From assembly GCA_964384375.1 (NCBI GenBank), contig CAYLLN010000026.1:1-64000 (forward strand): a stretch of DNA of 64,000 nucleotides. Reading direction: 5' to 3'. The position numbers were made by a program, and so were the translations under genes. This DNA comes from CAYLLN01 sp964384375 (GTDB lineage Bacteria; Planctomycetota; Planctomycetia; Pirellulales; Pirellulaceae). Positions within the stretch are counted from its first letter, which is position 1, and each line of letters starts with the position of its first letter. Of the stretch, positions 16,206-23,697 are shown one piece after another. The notes under the pieces are model-generated. The model was not told where the DNA came from and did no database searches. It was given only the letters and a program-made list of their open reading frames with translations.

Positions 16206-18260
16206 ATGACCTCGAATGGATTCGCTCGCGGCACCTGGATTGTGCCTGCCACTTGGATCGTCTCCGCTGGGTGCGTGCTCGTTGGCGCGAACCTCGCCTT
16301 TGCTCAAGCTCCCGTCACTCGCCCGGCAACGAAAGCCGCAGCCGGCGCGCCTCGCGCCGCGGGACCGGCGGTTGCCGCACCGCAAGGACAAGGCCGCCCG
16401 GCAATGCAAGCCGCTCCGCGGGCGGGCGCCCCTGCCGCCGCAGCACCGGGTGCCGGTGGCCCCGTGGCCACCAAGCCGAATCCAACCGCGCTGCAAGTAA
16501 TGGCCGTCGTTAACGGCGAGCAAATCACCAAGAGCGAACTCGGCCGCGAGTCGATCCGCCGCTACGGCGAAGAAGTGCTTGAAAGCCTCGTCAGCCGGCA
16601 ACTGCTCCTGGCCGCGTGCAAGGAGAAGGGAATTCAGATCACCGAACAGGACGTGACCGACGAAGTGGAAAAGATCGCCACTCGGTTCGGCCTGTCGCGC
16701 GACCGCTGGATGGCCCTGTTGCAGGAAGAACGGGGTTTCACCGAAGTTCAATATAAGCGAGAGATTGTCTGGCCGATGCTGGCTCTTCGCCGCTTGGCCG
16801 CCGATCAAATCGCCGTTTCGCAGGAAGAACTGAAGAAGGCGTTTGAAAGCGAGTTCGGCGCTCGCGTCCGCTGCCGGCTGATTGCCGTGAGCAGCAAACA
16901 GAAAGCCGACCAGGCCTATGCCGAAGCCAACGCCAATCCGGCGACGTTCGGCGAATTGTCGAAGAAGTACAGTGAGGAGCCGGGTATCGCGTCGGCTTAT
17001 GGCGTGATCCCGCCGATTCGCAAGAACCTCGGCGATCCCAACCTCGAACGGGCCGCATTCGGCCTGAAAGTGGGCCAGATCTCGCAGCCGATCCAGGTCG
17101 CCAACATGTACTACGTCCTCAAGTGCGAGGAGCACATCCAGCAGCAGTTCATCGCCGGCCCGCAAATGGCCGAGCAGCAGAAGCGGTTGGAGGAGCGGAT
17201 TCGCGAGAACAAGATGCGGATCGCGGCAGCCCAGATGATGGAGCAGATGATCAAGGCCGCAAACGTCGAGAATATCTTCAACGATCCCGAGAAAGCCAAG
17301 GCTCAGCCGGGCGTGGCTGCCATCGTGAATGGTCAGCCGATCGCTTTGGCGATTCTGGCCGACGAATGCATCGCCCGCCATGGCGAGGATGTGCTCGACG
17401 GCGAAATCAACCGCAAGATTCTAAGCCAGGAGCTGGCCAAGAAGAAAGTCGCGATCACGCCGCAGGATATTGATGCCGAAGTCGAGCGAGCCGCCGACGC
17501 TTACGGTTTCCTCAAGCAAGACGGCACCCCCGACACCGATCGCTGGCTCATGTCGATCTCCGAGCAGGACGGAGCGACGGTCTATCTGTACGTTCGCGTT
17601 GCGGTCTGGCCGTCGGTCGCCCTGAAGAAACTCGTCGGTCATCAGGTGCAGATCACGGAGGACGATCTGAATCGCGGCTTTGAAGCGAACTACGGCGAGC
17701 GGGTCGAGGTGCAGGCAATTGTGCTCTCGGATCAGCGGCAGGCTCAGAAGGTGTGGGATTTGGCTCGTAATAACAACACGGAAGCGTTTTTCGCGGAACT
17801 CGCACAGCAATACTCTGTGGAACCGTCATCGAGGTCTAACGGCGGCAAGGTTCCGCAGATTCGCAAGCACGGCGGCTCGCCGCTCATCGAAGACGCGGCG
17901 TTCCTGACCAAGCCTGGCGAAATCTCCGGAATCGTCGCCATCGATAAGCAATACATCATCCTCCGCGTCCTCGGCCGGACTCAGCCGGTGCAAGTCAACT
18001 TAGATGCCGTAAAGGACGAATTGGTCAAGGACATCCAGGAAAAGAAAATCCGGGTGCTGATGACCAACGAGTTCGACCGCCTCCGCACGACCGCCCAGAT
18101 CGACAACTTCCTGGCCGGCACCACGCAAAGCGGCAAGGGATTGCGACCAGCAGGGAACCTCTCGCCGCTCTCCCCGGCCACCGGTGCTACGACGCCCCGC
18201 CCGGCACCAGCCGGTGTTGCTCCCGCCGCGGCCACGCGGGCTGTACCGAAGACGCGGTAA
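16206..18260 (+). CDS. Exported PpiC-type peptidyl-prolyl isomerase/foldase with an internal duplication
   Basis: The 684-aa protein has a signal peptide (ends NLAFAQA), an Ala/Pro-rich linker to about residue 95, and then two consecutive SurA/PrsA-like modules. Each module has an N-terminal chaperone helix bundle (VMAVVNGEQITKSELG; VAAIVNGQPIALAIL) and a PpiC domain (FGELSKKYSEEPG...GVIPPIRKNLG; FFAELAQQYSVEPS...GGKVPQIRKHGG). It probably assists folding of outer-membrane or surface proteins in the periplasm. GAGGG lies 7 nt before the ATG at 16206. A Pro/Ala-rich tail follows the second module. Confidence 0.85.
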   Translation: MTSNGFARGTWIVPATWIVSAGCVLVGANLAFAQAPVTRPATKAAAGAPRAAGPAVAAPQGQGRPAMQAAPRAGAPAAAAPGAGGPVATKPNPTALQVMAVVNGEQITKSELGRESIRRYGEEVLESLVSRQLLLAACKEKGIQITEQDVTDEVEKIATRFGLSRDRWMALLQEERGFTEVQYKREIVWPMLALRRLAADQIAVSQEELKKAFESEFGARVRCRLIAVSSKQKADQAYAEANANPATFGELSKKYSEEPGIASAYGVIPPIRKNLGDPNLERAAFGLKVGQISQPIQVANMYYVLKCEEHIQQQFIAGPQMAEQQKRLEERIRENKMRIAAAQMMEQMIKAANVENIFNDPEKAKAQPGVAAIVNGQPIALAILADECIARHGEDVLDGEINRKILSQELAKKKVAITPQDIDAEVERAADAYGFLKQDGTPDTDRWLMSISEQDGATVYLYVRVAVWPSVALKKLVGHQVQITEDDLNRGFEANYGERVEVQAIVLSDQRQAQKVWDLARNNNTEAFFAELAQQYSVEPSSRSNGGKVPQIRKHGGSPLIEDAAFLTKPGEISGIVAIDKQYIILRVLGRTQPVQVNLDAVKDELVKDIQEKKIRVLMTNEFDRLRTTAQIDNFLAGTTQSGKGLRPAGNLSPLSPATGATTPRPAPAGVAPAAATRAVPKTR

Positions 18261-18290
18261 ACTGATCGAATCGACCGATCGATCTTCCCA

Positions 18291-18320
18291 AGGTCCGGCT
18301 CAAAAAAGCCGGGCCTTTTC
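18291..18320 (+). terminator. Rho-independent terminator behind the foldase gene
   Basis: GGTCCGGCT and AGCCGGGCC form a stem with one G-T wobble around a CAAAAA loop, followed by TTTTCCTTTT. It begins about 30 bp after the stop codon. Confidence 0.75.
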
Positions 18321-18514
18321 CTTTTCTTGACGCGCTCAACTCGCCAAGGGAAACTGGATTCGCCGTCTGAACATCTGCACCAGCATGTTGTGAATCGGCG
18401 GAAATTCTTCGCTCGCCGCTCGCAAGATTCGCGTGACACCAGCGAATAGGGGCGGTGGAGAAGGTACGAAGCTGTGCCAGGCGAGCATCGATTCGACAAT
18501 TGGGGAGCCCAGCG

Positions 18515-20722
18515 ATGGCTAGAATCTCGGCGGTTGTGCAAATTTGGTCGCTCGGCTTTGTCCTCGCTTTCGGAGTCTCTCTTGTCCCGCTTGCCGCACC
18601 GGCAGTAGCTCAAGTAGCAGTCGCGGAGTTCTCTGCGGGCGATCAGGTAGAAGTCGAATGGGCCGGCAAGACCGTCACGGGCGAAGTCATTGAACGTGCC
18701 GCCACCGGCTGGGTGAAGGTCAAATTCAGTTGGAACGGATCGGAGCTGACCCCAACGCTTCCTCCGCGGAAAGTCCGGCCCATCGCCAAAGCTGCGGACA
18801 CCGTCGGCCCCGTTCGCAAATGGAAGGACGCGACCGGCAAGTTCGAGATCGAAGCCGGTTTTGTGCGGAAGGACGGCGAGAACGTGCTTTTGCAAAAGGT
18901 GGGGGGCGTCACGATCAAGGTGCCGCTCGACAAGTTAAGCGCCGAAGATCAGACGCACGTTGCCGAGCTATTGCGGCCTATGGCCGACAAGCCGGCGGAG
19001 CCGATGATCGATCCGGCGAACCCGTTCGATACGGCAGAGGTCGTGAAGCCCGCCAGCAAGCCAGTCGCCAAACCGATTGCGGAAGCCACCCATGAGGAAG
19101 ACCGCCCGGCGGATTATTCCGCGGTGACAACGGTCGTCCCGCAACCTGCTCCCAACAAGCCGTTTGTCCCCGATACCGAGTTGCCACTTGCATTTCAGCC
19201 ATCAAACAAAGTAGCCGTGCTCGCCTCGGGCGCATCGGGAAACGACCGCTTCTTTGAAGGACCGCGCAGCGTGCTCATCGCTGGCCAATCCGGCCAAGCG
19301 GTGCTCGCGGCCATTAACGGCCCCCCCGGCGGCGAGCGAACGCTGCGTTTGCTCCGTTGTGATCTGGCAACCATGAAGCCGCTGGGGGAAATCGAAACGC
19401 CCAGTTCGGCAACGCCCGTCGATATTTCTCCCTCTGGGAAACTGCTGGCCTGCTTTCCCGACTGGACGGCACGCCGCGGCGACAAGGAAATGATCGAGAT
19501 CGCGCGGATCGAGAACGAATCGCTCGTCCCCGTTCGCCGCTGGCCGATGGGGGACCACGCCAACCGCGAGCAGAAGTTCGAGCACCTCTATTTTGTCGGC
19601 GAAGATCGCCTGCTGACGACCAGCGCTTGGGGGAGCATCGTCCTGTGGGATATCGACAAGGCTCAGGCCCTGTGGCAGCTCAAGCTCAGCACGCACCACA
19701 AACCGGCGGTGAGCGCCAATCGGAAGCAAGTCGCCGCCCTGATCGACGGGCAAATCTGTGTCTTCGATACCGCGACCGGCGATACGCTCGCCCGGTTCGT
19801 CGCTCCGACCGATCCGCACGGAGTCCTGTCGATCAGCAGCGACGGCAAGCGGGTGGCTTCGCTTTCCGGTCGCGTGCTGCACGTGTGGGACATTGCCACT
19901 GGGCGACTGTCGGGCGAGGTTTGGTTCCCCAAGCAGATGTTCGCCCGCTCGCTCGATTGGTGCGGCGACGACTACGTGCTGGTGGATCGTGGCTCGCTCG
20001 TCGATTTGGCCAAGCGGATCATCGTGTGGGAATACGACCTGCCGACGGGTCGGCCTGATGCGATCGCGACGATGGCCGGCGGGCGCTACTGGGTCGCCAG
20101 CGGCGGCGGCAACAGCGGCTATCAGCTCGGCGGCTTTGCGATGCCCGATGCGTCAGCCAAAGCGGCAGGCGATTCGCTCACCGCCGCCCAGGTTTTGGCG
20201 GTCAAGCCGGGAGCGCCGGTCAGCATCAAGATCAACTTGCCGGGTGCCACGGCAGATGAAGTGAAGAAAGTCACGAACTACTTGATCAACGAGGCGAAAG
20301 GGATCGGCCTCGTGCTGACGCCCAATGCATCGCTCGTCATCGAATGCTCGATTGCCAATCAAGGCGAGGAGAAAGCGGAATACGCAAAATCCGCCTCTCC
20401 ATTTGGCCCCATCGGTCCGATTGGGCCATTTCCGCGCGGGCCGTTTGGTCCCTTCGGCCGCCGTGGCGAAAGCGAAGAGGCAACCGTCGAGAAGCGGCTG
20501 AGTGTGCTGTCGATCAAAGAGAACGGCAAAGAGCTGTGGGTCGCCAGCGGACACTATGGGGCGCCCTTCCACGTACAGATCAAAGACGGCCAGACGCTAC
20601 AGGAAGCTGTTTCGGAGCAGAAGGGAAACCCGGTCCAGTTCTTCCTGACCGCGAAGCTACCGCGGTATGTCGCTCGCCACGGCGACGGGGGAACGTACGG
20701 CAAGTCGAAGCTCTGGCCGTGA
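18515..20722 (+). CDS. Secreted SHD1-WD40-like repeat protein
   Basis: The 735-aa protein has a signal peptide (ending APAVAQV), a short SH3-like segment (AGDQVEVEWAGKTVTGEVIE), and an SLA1 homology domain 1 (RKWKDATGKFEIEAGFVRKD to DKLSAEDQTHVAEL, about residues 107-160). After a Pro/Lys linker comes a WD40-like beta-propeller (DISPSGKLLACFPDW, SWGSIVLWDIDKAQALWQL, SISSDGKRVASLSGRVLHVWDIATG) and a C-terminal domain with a Gly/Pro/Phe-rich insert. GGGGAG lies 8 nt before the ATG. SHD1 and WD40 combinations are typical of planctomycetes; the partner is unknown. Confidence 0.8.
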   Translation: MARISAVVQIWSLGFVLAFGVSLVPLAAPAVAQVAVAEFSAGDQVEVEWAGKTVTGEVIERAATGWVKVKFSWNGSELTPTLPPRKVRPIAKAADTVGPVRKWKDATGKFEIEAGFVRKDGENVLLQKVGGVTIKVPLDKLSAEDQTHVAELLRPMADKPAEPMIDPANPFDTAEVVKPASKPVAKPIAEATHEEDRPADYSAVTTVVPQPAPNKPFVPDTELPLAFQPSNKVAVLASGASGNDRFFEGPRSVLIAGQSGQAVLAAINGPPGGERTLRLLRCDLATMKPLGEIETPSSATPVDISPSGKLLACFPDWTARRGDKEMIEIARIENESLVPVRRWPMGDHANREQKFEHLYFVGEDRLLTTSAWGSIVLWDIDKAQALWQLKLSTHHKPAVSANRKQVAALIDGQICVFDTATGDTLARFVAPTDPHGVLSISSDGKRVASLSGRVLHVWDIATGRLSGEVWFPKQMFARSLDWCGDDYVLVDRGSLVDLAKRIIVWEYDLPTGRPDAIATMAGGRYWVASGGGNSGYQLGGFAMPDASAKAAGDSLTAAQVLAVKPGAPVSIKINLPGATADEVKKVTNYLINEAKGIGLVLTPNASLVIECSIANQGEEKAEYAKSASPFGPIGPIGPFPRGPFGPFGRRGESEEATVEKRLSVLSIKENGKELWVASGHYGAPFHVQIKDGQTLQEAVSEQKGNPVQFFLTAKLPRYVARHGDGGTYGKSKLWP

Positions 20723-20739
20723 GCATCGCTCACACCGGT

Positions 20740-20768
20740 TTGACGATTCCTGCCCGGTGGACTACAAC
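20740..20768 (+). promoter_or_regulatory. Promoter of the SRP RNA gene
   Basis: TTGACG (20740-20745) and TACAAC (20763-20768) are separated by 17 nt. The predicted start falls near 20775, just before the 5' strand of the SRP RNA helix. Confidence 0.6.
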
Positions 20769-20782
20769 GGACGGCGACGCGC

Positions 20783-20890
20783 GACTGCCTAACAGGGGCC
20801 CTCGCGAGGGGGAGCCGTGAACCTGGTCAGGCCTTAACCGGAGCAGCCATAAGCGGGGTACTCTTGTGCGGGGGCCTCTGTTGGGCAGTC
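20783..20890 (+). ncRNA. ffs: Signal recognition particle RNA, small bacterial type
   Basis: The SRP RNA core is present: GGTCAGGCC followed by an apical loop and GGAGCAGCC. Outer arms pair: GACTGCCTAACAGG at 20783 with CCTCTGTTGGGCAGTC ending at 20890, giving a hairpin of about 108 nt. The apical ten nucleotides are CCTTAACCGG rather than the common TCCGGAAGGA. Location directly upstream of dnaX matches the gene order of many bacteria. The RNA works with Ffh in cotranslational targeting. Confidence 0.88.
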
Positions 20891-20918
20891 CGCGATCTCT
20901 TATCTGCCATAATCGGGC

Positions 20919-20970
20919 ACGAGGCAGAGCCTCGGGATCGTGTGGTCCCAGGCAGGAGCCAGGGACCAAG
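20919..20970. repeat. Dispersed double hairpin abutting the dnaX start codon
   Basis: CGAGGC-AGA-GCCTCG is followed by TGGTCCC/GGGACCA with an inner GGC/GCC. Both modules are shared with the composite at 12693-12842. The element ends about 2 bp before the dnaX ATG at 20973, occupying the position of a Shine-Dalgarno sequence. Confidence 0.8.
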
Positions 20971-20972
20971 CA

Positions 20973-22823
20973 ATGGCGAGCTCCAGCGAAGAATCGGCAG
21001 CCACGAACTCCGGCGAGTACGTCGTCGTCGCTCGCCGCTATCGTCCACAGGATTTTGAGCAGCTCGTCGGCCAATCACAGGTTTCGCAGGCGCTGGCGAA
21101 TGCGATCAACACGAATCGCGTCGGCCATGCGTATCTTTTCACCGGCGCTCGCGGTGTCGGCAAGACTTCGACGGCCCGCATATTCAGCAAGTGCCTGAAC
21201 TGCGTCACCGGGCCGACAACCACCCCCTGCGGTGAGTGCGACGTCTGCCAGGGAATCGCCGGAGGCGACGATGTCGATGTGATCGAGATCGACGGGGCCA
21301 GCAATCGCGGCATTGACGAGATTCGTCAGCTTCGCAGCAATGTGAATGTCCGCCCCAGCCGGGCGCGGTTCAAGATTTACATCATCGACGAAGTCCACAT
21401 GCTGACGACGCCGGCGTTCAACGCCCTCCTCAAGACGCTGGAGGAACCGCCGGAGCACGTCAAATTCATCTTTTGCACAACCGAAGCGGACAAAATTCCG
21501 ATCACGGTCCTGTCGCGGTGCCAGCGGTTCGACTTCGCCCCGATCGAGACGAAGTCGATCCTCGATCGTCTGGCGGCAATTTGTGCCAAAGAAGGGGTGC
21601 AGGCCGATGCCGAGGCGTTGCAGATCGTCGCGCGGCGGGCAGCCGGGTCGATGCGCGACAGCCAGTCACTGCTGGAGCAGTTGCTCTCGTTCGGCGGCAA
21701 GCACATCACGGTTGCCGATGTCCACTCGATGCTGGGCACGGCCGGATCGAGCCGGCTGGCGTCGCTGGCCGATTGCCTCGTGCGGCGCGATGCGGCTGCG
21801 GCGCTCGGCGAAGTGGAAGCGGCGGTCGGCGAAGGGGTCGATCTGGGGCAATTCACCGAGCAACTGCTCGGCTATGTGCGCGACGCACTGGCCGCCAGCG
21901 TCGGCTGCTCGGGCGAGCTCTTGCTGCACACGACCGCTGCCGACTTCGACCGCGTGAAGCAATTCGGCTCCTTGCTCGGCTTGGAAACGCTGCTCGCCGT
22001 GGCACAGATTCTGGATCAAACGCTCGTCCGGATGCGGCAGAGCACGCACGTGCGGACGCTCTTGGAAGTGGCGCTCGTTCGGATCTGCAAGTTGGAAGAT
22101 CTCGATCAGTTGCCGGCGCTCGTGGCGAGTCTGCGGGATGGGACGCCGGTCAATTTACAGCCGCGAGTGACGACGGCATCGGACGCTCCGCCGGCAATCT
22201 CTTCACCGGCGGTTGCAGCGCCGTCGAGCGCGGAAAAAAAAAGTCCGGCCCTGAGCCAACCAGCGGCAGTGGGCGTCGAAAATGAGGTGGAGGACACGGC
22301 AAGTACTGCCGAATCCGATCCACGGCCTCTTCCCGTTGAACCAAGTGTCCAGTTAGCACCTGAACCTTTGGTCGATATTTCGTCGGCCCAGTCGGCGTGG
22401 CAGCAAACCCTGGCAGAGCACCAGGATATGACGGGGGATTGTGCCTCGAAGTATGAATCTGTAGCAATTTCTGCGCCAAACCGTCTAGTTGTGGCCTTCA
22501 GAAAAGACTATATTACCGCCAAGGAGTTCTGCGAGCGGCCCGACAAGCGGTCGCGACTGGAGCAAACGCTCTCGCGGATCACCGGGCGGGAAATGCGAAT
22601 CGATTTCGTCGTCTCGCCCGACGATCCGCAAAGTGTTGCTCGCCAAGCAGTTGCGGCAAAACCGTCCGTCAGCCCGCGGCAGCGGCAGTTCGAGCTCAGG
22701 AAGCATCCGCTCGTCCGCCATGCGGTGGAATTGTTCGACGCCGAGATCGTTACGGTGGTCGATCCGCCGCCCAGCGAGGCGGAGATTTCTGATCAACCGA
22801 TCACCGACCAGCCGGCGGCATAG
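20973..22823 (+). CDS. dnaX: DNA polymerase III subunit tau (and probably gamma)
   Basis: DnaX is the clamp-loader ATPase. The 616-aa protein shows RYRPQDFEQLVGQ, Walker A GARGVGKTS, a four-Cys zinc module (CLNCVTGPTTTPCGECDVC), Walker B IIDEVHML and the SRC sensor (TVLSRCQRFDF). Domain III follows, then a Pro/Ser-rich linker and a C-terminal domain that would bind the polymerase alpha subunit. Start MASSSEES at 20973 has no Shine-Dalgarno sequence because a repeat adjoins it. An A9 run at 22234-22242 at the start of the linker could produce a truncated gamma form. Confidence 0.95.
   Translation: MASSSEESAATNSGEYVVVARRYRPQDFEQLVGQSQVSQALANAINTNRVGHAYLFTGARGVGKTSTARIFSKCLNCVTGPTTTPCGECDVCQGIAGGDDVDVIEIDGASNRGIDEIRQLRSNVNVRPSRARFKIYIIDEVHMLTTPAFNALLKTLEEPPEHVKFIFCTTEADKIPITVLSRCQRFDFAPIETKSILDRLAAICAKEGVQADAEALQIVARRAAGSMRDSQSLLEQLLSFGGKHITVADVHSMLGTAGSSRLASLADCLVRRDAAAALGEVEAAVGEGVDLGQFTEQLLGYVRDALAASVGCSGELLLHTTAADFDRVKQFGSLLGLETLLAVAQILDQTLVRMRQSTHVRTLLEVALVRICKLEDLDQLPALVASLRDGTPVNLQPRVTTASDAPPAISSPAVAAPSSAEKKSPALSQPAAVGVENEVEDTASTAESDPRPLPVEPSVQLAPEPLVDISSAQSAWQQTLAEHQDMTGDCASKYESVAISAPNRLVVAFRKDYITAKEFCERPDKRSRLEQTLSRITGREMRIDFVVSPDDPQSVARQAVAAKPSVSPRQRQFELRKHPLVRHAVELFDAEIVTVVDPPPSEAEISDQPITDQPAA
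22234..22242 (+). promoter_or_regulatory. A9 slippery run in dnaX, candidate site for making gamma
   Basis: Nine consecutive A residues (frame GAA AAA AAA AGT) lie at codons 421-424 of 616. A -1 shift, or insertion of an extra A in the mRNA, leads to a TGA at 22283-22285 and a product of about 437 aa. Loss of one A gives a stop at 22252-22254 and about 426 aa. E. coli gamma is 431 aa, so the position fits. Thermus dnaX is known to use an A9 run for transcriptional slippage. Confidence 0.7.
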
Positions 22824-22859
22824 TTGCCCGCGGGACTCTTGGAAGCGGTCGTGAATTCT

Positions 22860-22942
22860 GGGTGGCTGTGGTTTGCGCAGCAAACCGCGGCAGTCGGGTT
22901 GTACCGTAAAGCTGTGGTTCACTTCGTGACCCACAGCCACCC
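22860..22942. repeat. REPIN-like element between dnaX and recR
   Basis: The ends are perfect 12-bp inverted repeats (GGGTGGCTGTGG and CCACAGCCACCC). Inside are GGTTTGC-GCA-GCAAACC and GGTTCAC-TTC-GTGACCC (one mismatch). The layout of outer stem plus two side hairpins is the same as in the element at 57234-57317. Confidence 0.8.
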
Positions 22943-22969
22943 CTTAGAACGCTCGCAGGGACGTAAAGG

Positions 22970-23569
22970 ATGTCGCAAATCACGCAGTCGGTCGCTCGGT
23001 TGATCGACGAATTTGGCAAGCTCCCCGGCATCGGCCGCAAATCGGCCGAGCGGTTGGCTTACCACGTGCTGCGCGTCCACAAGTCCGAAGCCCTCGCTCT
23101 GGCCGATGCGATTCGCGATGTCCGCGAGAACGTTCACTACTGCGAGGCGTGTTTCAACCTCGCCGAAGGTCCGCGGTGCGCCATTTGCAGTGACGCCCGC
23201 CGCGACCAAACACAGCTGTGCATCGTCGAGCAGCCGCGCGACCTCATGGCCCTGGAACAAGCCGGGGCGTATCGCGGCCTGTATCACGTGTTGCTGGGGC
23301 GAATTGCCCCGCTCGACGGCATCGGCCCCGATCAACTCACGATTGAGCCGCTCGTCGAGCGAGTTCGCACCGGCAGCATCCGCGAGATCATCATGGCCAC
23401 CAATCCGACCGTCGAAGGGGACGGCACGGCCCTGTATATCTCGAATCTGCTAGCGGATCTCCCCGTCAATGTGACGCGGTTAGCCCGCGGCATCACGACA
23501 GGAAGCGTCCTGGAATACACCAATAAGGAAGTGTTGGCCGATGCGTTGTCGGGCCGGCAAAGATTCTAG
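22970..23569 (+). CDS. recR: Recombination mediator RecR
   Basis: RecR (199 aa) loads RecA with RecO/RecF at gaps. It shows the helix-hairpin-helix start LIDEFGKLPGIGRKSAERLA, the zinc-binding CEACFNLAEGPRCAIC, and a Toprim domain beginning LCIVEQPRDLMALEQAGAYRGLYHVL. The C-terminus has GIPxG-like LARGITTGSVLEYTN. It follows dnaX as in many genomes, but the small ebfC/ybaB gene usually between them is missing; a repeat is there instead. Confidence 0.95.
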   Translation: MSQITQSVARLIDEFGKLPGIGRKSAERLAYHVLRVHKSEALALADAIRDVRENVHYCEACFNLAEGPRCAICSDARRDQTQLCIVEQPRDLMALEQAGAYRGLYHVLLGRIAPLDGIGPDQLTIEPLVERVRTGSIREIIMATNPTVEGDGTALYISNLLADLPVNVTRLARGITTGSVLEYTNKEVLADALSGRQRF

Positions 23570-23570
23570 T

Positions 23571-23652
23571 CACTTGTCATTTGTCCCTTGTCATTTGCGT
23601 TCGATGCAACGATTACCTGCAAGTGACCAGTGACAATTGACCAATGACAAGT
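23571..23652. repeat. CACTTGTCATTTGTC inverted low-complexity repeat
   Basis: ACTTGTCATT (23572-23581) is inverted as AATGACAAGT (23643-23652). Between them are further variants of TTGTCATTTG and GTGACAATTGACC. It fills most of the recR-rpoN gap. Confidence 0.7.
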
Positions 23653-23697
23653 TTGCCTTCGGTTTTCACAACCCTTCACCCCTGATTGTTCCCCACC

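Noticed and set aside
15915..17381. 488-codon minus-strand ORF
   Set aside because: It is almost wholly antisense to the PpiC foldase, which has clear domain motifs. Only its last 26 codons, outside that gene, are worth noting.
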